DNA from: Erythroxylum novogranatense
Taxonomy: Eukaryota > Streptophyta > Magnoliopsida > Malpighiales > Erythroxylaceae
Direction of reading: 5' to 3'
NCBI GenBank assembly: GCA_029891385.1
Contig: JAIWQS010000078.1
Span: 186,001 to 250,000 of the forward strand
DNA: 64,000 nucleotides
This document shows, one piece after another, positions 33,973-50,200 of this stretch. Every line of letters begins with the position of its first letter. Position 1 is the first letter of the stretch. Made by a program: the position numbers and the translations under genes. Below the pieces are notes generated by a model that saw nothing but the letters and a program-made list of their open reading frames with translations, was not told where the DNA came from and did no database searches.

Positions 33973-35813
33973 TGTAACACCCAAATACCCCAGGAGGATA
34001 TGGATGCCACCCAATACAGACAATCAAATCGACTAGTTTACACACAACATCTCAAGCAGTGCTTCCAATACATCACATCATCATCGAAGCAGAAATTAAA
34101 GTTATTACAGGCCCAAAAATGTTCACTAAAAACATGTTCAACAATACAAAAACAGACTCCTTTGGCCAATGCAGTTGACTCGTCCCAGTCTTTAAACTCT
34201 TCGCTCGAACCTACACGGGCAAATCCGCGTATAAGCATATAAGCTTAGTGAGTAATAACTAATCTATATTAACCGATTTTAGGAAGCAGAAAGAATGCAT
34301 TTTAGAACATATTTTTATATTAAATAGCTAGTAAGACGTACGAAGATCCTTCGTAATCGAATAATCAATCGATATCGAATCTGAAGAAATCAAACTATAA
34401 ATCCATGAAAAGAAGTGGGTAACGGGACTTATCTGAGAGATCAAGTCTCGACACCGTGTCTCAGAGAGATCAAGTCTCGACACAAATGTGTCCATGAAAG
34501 CAATTGCAGACTCTTCAAGCATGCCTATTTACCCAACTCGGATCGAACAAATCATTTCGACATTTCATATGCAATAAAATGAGCACTTCAATAAAATAAC
34601 ATGTAACAATCGCCTCGACGTTCATTGTCCTAATAAAGACACAAGCAAGACAACACACACGAGCACTTGGACATTCATTGTCGAGCAAGACACAATCGAT
34701 CTGAACAAATCAAAGTGAGACCGTCCGGATTTCTTACTTAACATTGATTTGTGTTACTGATTATTTATGAAATTATTGATATTCTCGAAAGTCTTGATTC
34801 TTGACCTTAAATCGCTTCTTACTATTTATTGCCTCAAGTCCGTAATATCTGGCGATGGTCGTTCTCTATAATAGGAACAGATACAAATTATTATTGTTCA
34901 TAATTCGTATGATAAATGAGTATGATGCATGTTCATGCAAATTTTCAGGATTCTTCATCGTTTAAAAATCGTATTACTATTCACAAATCGATATTATCTT
35001 ATTCACAAATACGCACGGATAATGTTCACTGCTCACTATTCACTATTCATCGTTCATCACTGTCTTCGCCTTTGTTCATCACCGTTTTTGACTGTATTCA
35101 TCATCTTCTTCGCCTTAGAAAATTTCTTCTTTTCTTTTACTTTATTTCACTTTCCTTTCTTTTCGCTTCAATTCTTCTCAATTCTTTTAGCATCATCACT
35201 TAAAAACTAACCTATTTAACAAATCTAACCTATCGTAATCATCCAAATCGTCAAATATTATAGATCTAAAATTTCTTTTACCAATATCGATCTCATCCGA
35301 CTATCTTTATAAAAGACAAGAATGGACCATAGATTCATTATCAAATGACTAACCTCGTGATCTGCTGCAGAAAAGCGGTCGAAATCGATCGACAGAGTCA
35401 TGAACAACACCAATGAACGCTATCGGTTACATCTCAAAATAATTAATCAACCCTTATATATTCGTCCACTTATTCAATTAGTACTATTCGGATGAATAGT
35501 TAATTACCCAAAACACACTTATGAATTCTTAGAACAAACAAATACCCGAATTCCAGAATGACTTCCAAAAATTACATCATAAAATAATGACTTCCAAATA
35601 ATTGTTCAAAAATACTAAATCGTCACCAACAATTTCTAAAATCATCAAGTATCCAAAATTAATAAACTTATCTTAATACTGATCAATCAATCAAGTGTCA
35701 TTAAACCAATGTACCCGAAAAATGTCATGAATGCATTCCAAAATGTCAAAGAGACATAACATAAATCGGACTAAATTTGCTTCATATGCTAACCCCTAAT
35801 TTGGGGCATTACA
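33973..35813 (-). mobile_element. Complete minus-strand 5' LTR
   Basis: It is 1841 bp and reads TGTAATGCCCC...TGTTACA on the minus strand, with perfect TGTAA-type inverted ends. It is followed on the minus strand by the primer-binding site. It carries the 'tcaagtctcgacac...' paired blocks also seen in the plus-strand copy (34436-34500). Confidence 0.75.
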
Positions 35814-36420
35814 TGAAGATCTACATAAGCGCCTAAAGGAATTTCATATTGTCTGATATAAAATGAAGCTACAAGGGTTAATAAGAACAAATTAATTTCA
35901 GTGTCTTTCCATTCTTATTGAAAGATAAAGCAAAGGATTGGTTATATCATCTTCCTTTTAGCTTTGTGACAACATGAAATAAGATGAAAAGGTCATTCAT
36001 GGAGAAGTTCTTTCTTGCATCACAAGCAACAAATATCATAAAGAAGATACGTGGGATAAGACAATTCATCAGAGAAATATTGTATGAATATTGGAAAAGG
36101 TTTAAGGAGTTATGTATTAGCTGATCATAGTGTCAAATTCTTAACCATACTTTAAAAAAAAAACTATTGCCAATAGATTGGAGCATAGTTGATGCCGTTA
36201 GTGGAGGAGTACTGAAAAATAAAATACCTAAAATAGCTAGACAATTAATATCAAATATGGCCGAAAATTCTTAACAATTTAGAACAAAGATGAATAGATA
36301 TGTTAAAAGCATGAATGAGTTAAATAACATGAATCTTAAGGATGAAATTTTAGACTTAACTACTCTAGTTCGTTGAATTTTTATAGGTCAATTGTAATTG
36401 GAACAAGTGTGCAGAATATG

Positions 36421-38866
36421 CATATTCTTTAGACTCTGGACATCCTATGAATATGTTCCACGCATTACAATAAGACTCCCCTTAAGATGCTAACATGCTA
36501 TCGCAACAGGGGGGTTTCTTGTATGGCTCTACTATATAATATATAAAGTAACAAAAGTTATTAAAGTGATACGTATCATTTCACATACAATCATATAGTA
36601 ATATAAGTTCAAAATTTTCTATGGTTTGAAGTACTTATTTTAAAAATAGAATAATGCAATGAGACAGCTATTTATTTAATTTTATGGATTAAAGCACTTA
36701 ATTTTAAAAAGAAATTAAACAATGAAATGAGATATTGTTTTTATTATTTGAAAATAATAAAAATATTACACATATATAATTATTAAAAGAATTAAGCTTT
36801 TATTGTATATTTACTTATTTTATAATTTGTAATTTATATTTATTAAATATCAACTTTATAATGATATAATTTTAGTTAAATATTTAAACCTTAAACCTGT
36901 TCTCTTATTAGTTTGATGTTAAATCTAATTTTAAAATATTTTATAAAATTACACTTGCTCCTCTTAATAGATTAGACCTATAGTCAACAAGATAAAGAAT
37001 CAAATTAGACAACCCCGTAATTGCGAATGATAAAATTAAAAGTATTAGAAATATTTCTAGTTATATACACTTTTAAATTATAGGTTTTGCCTATGTTCAT
37101 GTTAACATCATGTGTGACATTAATGGACCCATGTAATAGGGGATGATTGATAATTAATAAACTATAAAGAAAGTATATATCAAATATTTTGACTTATTTA
37201 TTTATTTATGATATTTACATAAATGTATATTAAAATATATTCATATTTATAGTATTAATTAATTCTATACAATTTCTACTAATCATGATGAATCGGAGCT
37301 TTCCATGGGTGTAAATAAGACCATATTTTATAGTTCCCATTAAATTTATATGAATAGTTTGATCTTAATTTTAAGCTTTCCATAGGTTTAAATAAGACCC
37401 TATTTTATAGTTTCGATTAAATTTATATGAATAGTTTGATTTTAGTTTTAATAGATTTAATCATATTTAATATGCAACCTTATCCTTACATGAAATGAGG
37501 ATAAAGTTGCCTATTATCAGACATCCCCAGACTTCGCGTTGGTATAAAATTTAACTAAGTGTTAATGACGATTGACATTTGACGATAATGTATTATTTAG
37601 TTTTGTTTATTCTTACGAATTTCTAATAATGATATAATATCAACGTTTAATTTGAAAACATAAATTTAAAATGATAAAAGAATAATTGAAAAAAAAACCA
37701 AAATATTCATTAGTCTCAAACTTAAAGAATAAGTAAACTCTTGAATTATATATTATGTATATTTTCTTCGAGCAAACAAAAAATAACATATTATCAAGAA
37801 TATGTCTAAGAATAGAATAGTAATTTGAGTCAACCAAATACCCGTAACTGATTCATACCCAGTAAGTACGCAAAGGAAACATGAAAAGAAAAACATGTTG
37901 TTTTGGTGATAAGATTATATTACGGAGCTATTAAATTTTCGAAAAATACAAGTTGACGGACGAAGCATGCTTCTCAAGTATCAGTGTGTTCAATTCAATC
38001 CACTCTTCATGTTGACAGACGTTGAATAGATTCTAAGTTGACATTTAACAAAAATTGTGGACTCGAGTTAATACAACCCAAAAATTAATATACTAAATTA
38101 CGAGCCGAGTATGAAGTTTTGGCTTGGGCCAACCACACCTCTATCCATTGAAACATTAAACGTCACAATTATTCAATAACAAAATTATTTATAAATGATA
38201 GATATGTCATACTAAATTTAATTGTAAAAGAACTATTAAAAATCTGTATGACAAATATAAAAAACACAAATTTTTACATCTATAAACTGACGCTTTTAAC
38301 GAACCACCTACTAAGATAGTCTATTATTTGGGCCTCAACTAAAAATTAGAATTCCAACTTCTAAAATTGTAAAATTTTGCATTATATTGTTCACATAAAA
38401 TTGTTTTGAAATTCTAAATAGTTTAATTTTCACAACATCAATTTGAAGTTCTTCTAAATCAAAAGATTGAAATATCAATTCAACGGAGATCCTAATTTCA
38501 ATTCTGTTGTTACCATCAAATATGTGCATGGGGTCCGATTCAAGTGAGTTCAACAGCAAACTCCTCCCCATCATAACGGAGACCCCATATGAGTAATTAA
38601 GCATAAAATGGAAACGACTTTTTCACCAATTACTTGGAAGAATAAGTAGCTTAAGCTTATGTGTAATGGAACAGTTCTCTGTTACCACAAAGGTACGATA
38701 GTTAAAACCAAATGATGTAATCCCCCCTTGTTATCACAATTATGTCATAGTACATGACGAAAAGCAAATACATACCCTTATTTTACAAGGCTGCAACTGA
38801 TCAAATATCATATATCGAGTCAACTGAGATTTACTGAAAATTCTGCACAACGGATTTGTGTTGGAA
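36421..38866. other. AT-rich intergenic DNA
   Basis: Very AT-rich with no supported gene. It contains one two-copy direct repeat with a 77-bp period (37298-37451). Confidence 0.5.
37298..37451. repeat. Two tandem copies of a 77-bp unit
   Basis: The unit starting 'gctttccat.ggt.taaataagac' at 37298 repeats at 37375 with a few substitutions and ends 'gtttgat.tta.ttttaa'. Confidence 0.8.
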
Positions 38867-41804
<2,938 letters not shown>

Positions 41805-42785
41805 ATTCTATGCTTCTTCTGATTTTGGAAGATTAGGATTTAGGAGTAGAGAGACAGGCGGGGACGTTTGGTATTTTGCAGTGTCTTCTTTTTTTATATA
41901 TATAATATTTTTTTTTTTAATTGACGTCTTCCTTCCCCACCAAGTCCCTTTCATGTTTTATCATGGATTTAAATACCAGGAAGGTCAAATATGGACATTT
42001 CATGTTCTTTTTTAGATTCTCTCTGAAAGGATGGCCTGGATGTTCTAAAAGTGCACCATCTTTTTAGATACCGATACGTATGAAAGTGAAAGTTGGCTGA
42101 ATTTTAGCTTTCTTGAAAGATGAGTCTTGTTGATTGCTAGACACACGCTCTCTCTCTCTCTCTGTATATATATATATATATATGTTTGTGTGTGTGGTGG
42201 CCAGAAACATGTGTTTGAGTAACAATAACATAGACAGGGAAGCATAGTCACCATTATACGGCGGCCTACTGTACTTAGTTAAAAGAGGCATCATCCCCTA
42301 ACAAACAGACGGAATTAGAATCCACAAACAATAGGGTAACAGCTATGGTTGAGAGGGGAGCCTCGTGTTAAAGGAACAAAAATGTTATGCTAGAAAAATG
42401 AGATCCCTTGGTTTCTGCAAATGTACACAAAGTTGATGTTTCTACGTTGTGAATGATCTCCAATTACTTTACAGGGGAGGGCACCAAAGAATTTTGTGTT
42501 ATTTTTACAGCTCGTTAGATACAGCCAGCCGCATGTATGAAAACAATGCTCAGTTAGGCAAATACCTACCCATGTAACTCCTCCATCAATGTACATCAAC
42601 CTTTCTTCCAATCCAGGAATTATTGATCCTCGTAGCTCCCAAACTGAAGTGCATCCATCTCACTACGTTGCAGGGTCAAAAAAAATCAAAGAATTTCAAC
42701 ACTTAAAAATGGTGTCAGTAGCAAGATGCGCCCACAGTAATAACGAGGCAGAGGAAGCAAACATCAATGTATCTCTTCAAGCCGA
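41805..42785. other. Spacer between the two minus-strand genes, with microsatellite
   Basis: This is the upstream region of the PhyH gene and the 3' flank of the O-fucosyltransferase gene. It has a (CT)n(TA)n(TG)n compound microsatellite at about 42148-42198. No other gene is supported. Confidence 0.6.
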
Positions 42786-45700
42786 TCACGCGGCTGATAA
42801 TTCTGTTTTGTTCATTCGGCACATGCAATCAGGACATGGAAATGTGTATAGGGAGTCATTGGGCCGCTTTAGTTCAAAACCTTTCGAATCACCGTGTGCC
42901 CGCATACTCAACATGTGCCGCTTGAAATTCTTCCACCTGGGAACAAAGGGTAAATGCGATTATAATCACTTTCTGCAAATCATTAGTCACAGTCACACTA
43001 AATCCAATAAACTTCCATTAGTTTTTAGGAAAAAAACATGCGTAAAAAATCACCAAATTTTGCAAAAGCTTTCAATCAGAACCTAAATTTGAGTATAAAA
43101 TGATGCTGTAACAAAAGCATGAAGTCAAATTCTTTTCCAAATACTGGTCTACCATCAACCTCCATTCAAAAATTACTGTTAACTGAACGTACTAAGCATA
43201 CAAGAAAGTCATCTGTTACTGAATATAAAGGATTCGACAAATTCCGTGTCACCCACACATTTTTTTTCAAACTAGAGTTGTACGAAAATAAATAACAAAA
43301 TTAAGGCATATTCGATAGACTTTTCTAAATCATAGATGGTCAAAACAGATAAATGGAAATGGCTTAAACAGAAAATGGTTTATCAACTGGTTTTAACTGG
43401 AGAGGGTTGACTTTATGTCATCATTGGGAAAACCCAAAAACCTTATGCATCTTATCCAAACCAAGCTAGAAGTCTAGTTTACAAATGAAATTTCTCTAGT
43501 ACTTTTAACTTTCCAATAATTTATCCTATTGTTTATATAAAATACATGAAGTAGGAATAAAGCAGCAAGATCTGCAGGCCACTGAGCTCAGCAATATCTA
43601 GTAACCCCACATGTATACAAGATGTGCATGCAAAGAAAAGACAAATGCAACTAGATTGTGTGTAAGATTTCATATATTAAAGAACACTAAAGAACTCAGA
43701 TAGCTGTCTAACTTTGTTGGTACTTTTATTTTCCATCAGGAAAAAACATCAATACCATTTCCATCAATTTTGTTCCTTCAGACCACATCAATCACCCAGA
43801 AAGCAGAAAAAAATCATTTCTTGTTCTGAGACTTAAAAGAACACGTAATCTGACAAACAACAATGAAAAAGCATGGCTTCGTTTGTAGCTCAACCATTAA
43901 GTAATTTGACTTAATGTCAAGGCATTTTTGTTCACCCACAGGAGTAAAGTTATTTAACAGAAAATAATTATAAAAAAGCAGATGAATAAAAGTATACCCA
44001 ATGTTTGGATTGTCAAAAAGTAACGCCAGCTTCCGCTTGTCTGGTCTGATTGTTTTGGAGTGTCCACCATACAAGAATCTTCTGTGGCCCATCAGAAAAT
44101 GAGGGAAATTGCCACCTTGTGTCGTAACAAATACTTCACTGTGAAGACAAACAGTGTAGTCTAGCGCTGCCATTCTAGAAGAGAAGTTCTGGAACAAGTA
44201 ACCCAAGTCCAGTCATATAAATAATGCTAAATCATACAATAGGCAGTTGAACGAGATCACAAATGTTTCGTACCTTAAAAGAAGCAAGTTCTTCTTCTGA
44301 TGCCAACATCTCTTTTGTTTGCAAATTTGGAAACATTTCTAGGAGTGGGGCCATATACTTTTCAGCATTGTATATCTTGCCAGAAGCCAAATATATGTAT
44401 GTGTTTTTATCAAAACCTATGCCCCTAAGCATCAGACCAACCTGATAAAAGGGAAAAGGAAAATAAATGTGAGGGTATATTAACATAAAATCCACAGGGG
44501 CAGAAAAGTAAGATATTCCAAAGGTTCAAGTACAAGAATAGCAGAAAAGTACGATATTCCAAAGGTTCAAGTGCAATATTCTTGTTTAACAATTCTGACT
44601 CACAAGGGCAGAAAAGTAAGATATGTCAAAGGCTCGTGTGCAATACTCTTGCTTAACAATTCTGACTAACATTAGACTTTTCTCAATGCAAGCAGTAGCA
44701 CAAACATCAGTTATATGCCACCAAAAATGGATATACAGTCATAGACTAGCTATTTATTTACAAAGGCAGCACTGACGCATGCGCATATTGTTTAAGGTTG
44801 ATGATCAAAGAGCAATAATGTGGAAATGAGCATACATATCTTCCCAAATGACCTCTAGAATGGGCCCGGGAGTAGTAGTATGAACATTCATAATGTAAAG
44901 GAGAACATTTTTTTTTCCTTGTATTTTTAGGATCTACAGTACAAAACAACCATTCAGATTTCATCCATCATAACAGCATATCAAGCAAGTGCTCTAATGA
45001 TAGTTAAACTACATTGAAAATACAATGTTCAATATCACCATCAAATGGAATGAGGCAAATATGAAAAGGAAAATAATACCTCTAAAGGTGTAAGGGGACA
45101 TTTCCCATTAAGCCTAATTGCTCCAGGACGGATGGTTCGACCAGGCTTTGTAAATTTTCCCTTCCAACCCCTTTCCTTGCTGCTTTCATGTCTCTGTCTT
45201 CCTGCTCTCCACCATCAAAAATACAGCAAGAGAATGCAACCATGTCCTGCATATTAGCAAGGATCTTATAAATTGGCAATAAAAAGGTTTGAATGATCCT
45301 GATGGTGAGCAGAAACCAGTAATAGTCAACACCTCTTAAGTAATTAACACTAACCTCCTCAAAGCGAAGATGCACTGATACATATTTTCCACCATGAACT
45401 ACACTGCGTTCTTTCATTCTTGCAACCAAGGTTTGCCCCAGAGTCAATATGGGACTTGAAAACCTTAAAGCTTCATAATTTGCCAAACACCTAAGCCGTT
45501 GGACTGGGGGTGGTGCATCAAATGACAAACGATTTGCGAAAGGAGATATCCTTATAACCCTGAAACATTATCAAAAATACAGGAAAGAAATTCAATAAGC
45601 AAACTAATATTAATATATTGGCCAACCAAGCATAATCAAATAGTTCCACAAACATCATGTAATAACCCAGTTTAATTAATCCATGTGAGCATTTGATTAT

Positions 45701-48700
45701 GAGTACGTGTCTCTGTGTGCCCGCATGTGAAGAGAGAGACTATATACAACAATGTACTGTATCTACTCACTTACTTTTCTTCTAGTAGCCTTGGAAGTAC
45801 TACATCCCTATAATATGATATTGGCGACCATGCTTTTACTCTGAAGTTATAGACATTGGTCAAGTTGTGATCAAAACGGTCCATGAGATATTCTGGGATA
45901 TTATCAACAACCCTTACATCATTTTGCAAGGTATTGATGAAAAATTCTTCATCATAGATATCTCTAAACTTGCTGGAGAATTAAAATAAAAATCCATCAG
46001 TTTCAGGAAAGGTCAAGAAAAATGCAATGCATTATCAATATATCAAACCTTGAGAACAAACTCTGAACATAAAACCACGATAAGAATACCCAATTGCATT
46101 GTGATCATAGAAAAATCAATTAAGATAGCTCATTTTATCTTGGAATAAAATTATTGGAAAGATATCATACATATAAGCTGCCATAAATTAAGTAAAACTT
46201 CCAATAAAAAAGATTTGGTAATAGCAGTCCTCCAGGAATCTGATCCAAGAACAACACACTGATGGGAATTTGTCACAATTCAGAACTCAAAATTAAATGA
46301 CAACGACGGACAAACTAAACAGAGACCAACTAATGGCAGCTACTTTTGAATAGACAAACTACTTTAAACACCACTGGGTACATCCAATGAATAGAGCAGG
46401 AAGTAACTGCAGTATCCATCATCAATAGGTAAAATAAGATTACAGGATAAGTTGAATTTCTAAAGAGAATAAACCAGAAATTGGATTTCTAATCAACTCT
46501 AAAGCATATGATAAATGGAAATTTATAATTATAGGTGCAGCATTGGACAAGAAGAGCTAACTAACCTAGGATCTCTCCAAATGCTATGAAAGTGGAAGTT
46601 CGGAATCAGAAGTGTTGCATTAAGATAACCTGCCACAGCCACTGCATTGCATATCTGCAAATTAAGAATAATTGTAGTTAGTGCAAACCTAACAGTTCCT
46701 TCATTATGGAAAAATGTTGTAACTAACAAGGTGAATGCAGTCATGATGATTGAAAGAGAAGCACCAACCGATGTCCTCTGTTGATTAAGGCCACCATTTG
46801 CTTCAACATATATGTAACCATTTGATTCAGGTAAGCCTGAGATAAAACACAACCAGAAAAGAAAATATGGATAAAACAAAGATGACGCAAGACACACACA
46901 TTTGGAATACACAAAAACTGTGGACATAAATTATGCAGGCCGCATATTCATATATACAAAGGTGGATAAAAGCTACTCCATAAACAATTCAAGTCAGAAA
47001 TATCTGGCGACATCATATAGACCTAAAGGTTTGAGGATGAACAATCATTTAACCAAGAAGGAATGTGATTTATACGCAGGCAATATCTCTGATGCATGTT
47101 AGTCCATGCTATTGTGGAGCTAAAAGCCTAAGTGGTAGCAACAAAATTGAAGCTTAACACTTCATAAAATCCTCCAAAAGAATCAATAGTTAACTTTTAC
47201 CCTAACTATCCTACTTTTTCTTCATGAAAGCGGTTACACACATTATTGAAAATCAGCACAACCTTGTCGGTTAGAAAATGCTGTCCATCAATTGACAGGA
47301 ATAGATTTCTTCTAGGGAACTGAATCCTCGGGATTAGAAAGAGGGGATCCAACACATATGTAGTTCACAAGATGTTCACAAATATTAAGATAACTATCCA
47401 ATAAAAGTATCTAAATAACCATCTAAAGTTACTTTAAGAGTTTGGGAAAGGGAAATCTCAGCACATATATACACCACTGCGGCTTCTCAAAATCATACAA
47501 AATCTCATTCTTGGATAAAGGTGAATGTGTATGTGTTAGGGTCAGATGACTAAATGCTATCACTCCTATTCATCAGAAGTAAACTACCAGATGGATTGCA
47601 AAATGCTCAGAATCTTATTCTTAACCAAATTATTTCTCCAATAATAGGAGACCTGTTACTTAGACCAGGCAGCATTTGATCTTAGTTTCCATAGCAACAA
47701 ACAAAATTTACACTGACAATTTCCTTGATATTTTGTGATCATGTTTTTCAAGGATTCAACAAAAGGTGCAGTACAACTCAGTAGTACAAACCCTCAAGTT
47801 GATCCAAAAAATTATTATGATGCCATTAATTATAGCTCAAAAACTGAAAACCAAGCATCCCTATGTTCATTAAAAAATTATTAAATCAAAACAAGTCGAG
47901 CAACACAACATGACTGTTTGATCAAATATCTAAAGAAATGAAAGGTTTTTATGATGTTATCAAAATACCGCATTCATATCTTCAACATAATTCATACCTC
48001 CAGGGGACGATTTCACACATGGTCTCCACTCACCACCTTTATACGAGTTTTTCCATATGGTGGATAACTACAATCAATTTAAATGTAATATAAGCAAGTG
48101 GAGGAATGAACAAAAGAAATCATAAAATAAATCAATGCCAACAGTAAACAAAATGGCAAGCTGAAAGAAAAGCTAATTAATCGTGTATCTTTGAGAAAAT
48201 ACATTCAATATACATAGTTAAGTACCGTTAAACTCAAATTCTCAGTATAAAGGAATAGCAGAGTGAAAAGAGCAGTGTGCATTGTGAAATGAATTTAGAG
48301 AATAAGCTCTCTCCAGACGTACAATGTTAAATCAATAAGCAAAACGTTTAAATACTCAACGTAGCAACAAACCAAATCTAAAGCTAGATTTTCAAAAGCC
48401 CTGTCTTTCAAATTTCTACCGATTAGATCTAAAAAGGTTGGCTAATGACTATGAATCAGTACAGACAACGATCCTCACCGCATCAGCAGAGGAATTATCC
48501 GCGTCCATTTCGGGTCGGAGCTTCTCATAAACCCGAGGACTCTTATAAACGGAACCCGGAGCAGGCTTATGTTTAATCACCGGAACAACATCAAACGACG
48601 CAGTTCCCATGTACAGCAACATACCGGAGATGTATAAAAGGGGCGCGAAGAGGAAAATCCCCTGGCGACGTAGCAGAACGGAGATGAGAAGCCAAGCGAG

Positions 48701-48829
48701 CCGGTGCGCCAGGGTCCGGCCCGGCGGGCTGAATCGGTCGGCCTTATACCGGCTGCGGTACCGCGGCGACCGGAGAGGCGACTGTGGCGGAGACGGCGTA
48801 GTGTGGGCGCTACTCGGCAACCGGTGCAT
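42786..48829 (-). CDS. Plant O-fucosyltransferase family protein, ten exons, one frameshift
   Basis: This is a Golgi-type GDP-fucose protein O-fucosyltransferase family member (Pfam O-FucT). Minus-strand exons: 48829-48479, 48067-47998, 46836-46769, 46654-46566, 45972-45775, 45559-45355, 45246-45080, 44441-44274, 44188-43998 and 42936-42786, all GT-AG. Exon 1 encodes a basic N-terminus and a membrane anchor ([19 protein letters not shown]). Next come [62 protein letters not shown] (the HxRFE motif that binds GDP-fucose), [62 protein letters not shown] and a C-terminal TFPCPDCMC. In exon 7 (about 45175) KAARKGVG and GWKGKF lie in different frames, one base apart, so a 1-bp deletion or sequence error is present. 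The specific acceptor is unknown. Confidence 0.88.
44501..44672. repeat. Three imperfect direct repeats in an intron
   Basis: Copies of 'cagaaaagta.gatattccaaaggttcaagtgcaat' begin at 44501, 44542 and 44609. The last two also share 'ctt.tttaacaattctgact'. They lie in the intron between exons 7 and 8. Confidence 0.7.
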
Positions 48830-50190
48830 TTAACTCTTTATTAGCGGCCCCTGGCTACGACGTCTTCTTCATGCATAATAAAACCAGCGTTGCTCTGTTT
48901 CTGGTTTGTTCTCCGATGGTTCCCTCTCTCAGAGCCTTGTGGTAGCCGAGAGGGAGGGAGGGAGGTTTAGTAGCTTGGTTTAATATATTATCATCTCAAA
49001 ACGCATATTGAAATAAGATTACGAAAATGTGATAGAATCCCCCTTCTTAAATGTTTGGGAAGGAAGTCTCATTTAATCCGCTCCTAATCAAGAAACAGCT
49101 GGGTTACTACTCTAAATAAAAAATGGGGATTTGTACTAATTAGAGGTAAGGTACTCTACTAGGTGGAAGCGGAAATAGGTAAGCAATAAGAATATATAAA
49201 TAATAATAATTCTTGTGGCCTATGAGAAATGAAAAAAGAAGGCTTGAAGTGTAGTGCAATGCAAGTGAAAAAGAAAGTGGGGGCACGTGCAAACGTGCAG
49301 GAGGATGGGGTTTGGGTGGCCTCACAGACGCAGACACAGACGTGTGCCTTTTTTCATCTCATGTGCTTCATGTATGATTTGCACTGTTTGGAAGCGAGAA
49401 TAATGTCCGTCCTTCCTCGGACGTCTCATTTAACTTCTTTCCTTGTTCGGTAAAAATAACTGTTTTTTCTTCCCCTTTTTCCTAAGATTTTTTCTGTTTT
49501 AGAAATCAATGATGAGATATTATCCAAATTTATAACTAATCTTTTTTTTTGTCTAAAATAAGTGTCATTTTAGAAAGATCATACTTATTCAAAAAGTTAG
49601 TGAAATGGTTAATATATACACTTATTAATTACATATCAATTACCTTAAAACGTAATCAGTATAATTAGGATGTGAAAGAATTAAAGAATAATTTTATAAA
49701 TAAAATTATAAACACGCATTGAAAAATCGTAAACTACACTTATTTCAATAATTAAAATCTCTTTAAAATAACTTTTATTTTGAATAAGAAGGAGTATATT
49801 CTTTTTTTTTTTTTGAATCTTTTGATTTTATAAAACGCTGAATTTTGAAATCTCAATTTTCAAAAAAAATTGAATGACTTGAGATGGCAGAAGCCACATG
49901 TTTATTTGGAGGCATACATTAACATTACAACAGCGACATTTACAATTATTATTAAGGTTGGCGTGAGCTTGTGCTAAAAGGAGCTTAGACACTTTGCTTG
50001 ACGTGATTGGTTAAATGGGTCGAAACACATAACATAACCCAAAGTATTTATTCTGAGAATGACTTGTACTTGTGTCTGTCCGCATTCACAAGGAGAATCT
50101 CCTTATCACAATTAAGAGAATCTCCTTATCACGATCATTTATTGCAACACTATTCTATTTTTTTTTTAATCTACGAGGTATTTTAGGTGG
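48830..50190. other. Upstream region of the O-fucosyltransferase gene and intergenic DNA
   Basis: 48830-49000 is the likely leader and promoter region of the minus-strand gene, with a CT/AG-rich run (ccgagagggagggaggg). The rest is AT-rich; the only other structure I support is the MITE-like block at 49525-49796. Confidence 0.5.
49525..49796. mobile_element. Possible Stowaway-like MITE
   Basis: An AT-rich block with 'ctaaaataagtgtcattttag' at the left and 'cttttattttgaataagaaggagta' at the right. These resemble the CTCCCTCCGTCCCAAAATAAG-type ends of plant Stowaway MITEs. The left end is decayed and the TA duplication cannot be shown cleanly. Confidence 0.4.
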
Positions 50191-50200
50191 GTCTTAACTA

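Larger units (their letters stand above)
29318..35813 (-). mobile_element. Ty3-type element bounded by inverted LTRs, TSD TGAAG
   Basis: Read on the minus strand from 35813: complete LTR (35813-33973, TGTAATGCCCC...GGGTGTTACA), a primer site (AAGTATCGAGCATGG, 33972-33950), about 1.95 kb without coding capacity, a polypurine tract (CTTAAGGAGGAAGAAT) and the start of a 3' LTR (32024-31171). That LTR stops at about 850 bp and is joined to a full LTR in the opposite direction (29318-31170). The outer ends are therefore the same LTR start, TGTAAC, facing outward on both sides. TGAAG flanks the whole block (29313-29317 and 35814-35818). This suggests it integrated as one piece. No gag or pol was found, so it depended on other elements. 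Confidence 0.75.
28967..36420 (+). pseudogene. Athila-like Ty3 gag, decayed and split by two insertions
   Basis: The readable parts are 28967-29010 (MVNPNTRTLRDLLAP), 29205-29317 (NLNQQLLCIQFSDVVVDFKL...) and 35819-36420. The last gives KDKAKDWLYHLPFSF, MEKFFLASQATNIIKKIRGIRQF, LYEYWKRFKELC, VDAVSGGVL and RQLISNMAENS. These are the conserved blocks of the Retrotrans_gag family as found in Athila-type elements (KDKAKDWLY, FLEKFFPASR, GIRQ, LYEYWERFK, DAASGGAL, LISNMA). Frameshifts and stops are frequent, for example the stop in VTT*NKMKRSF where Trp is usual. A 186-bp MITE and the 6.5-kb inverted-LTR element interrupt it. No pol remains downstream; AT-rich DNA follows. Confidence 0.7.

Noticed and set aside
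42589..43086. 165-residue plus-strand open frame
   Set aside because: It overlaps, in antisense, the last exon of the O-fucosyltransferase gene and has no recognisable domain.
49229..49453. Short plus-strand open frame near the microsatellite-like acagacgcagac run
   Set aside because: No family likeness, no splice context and biased composition.
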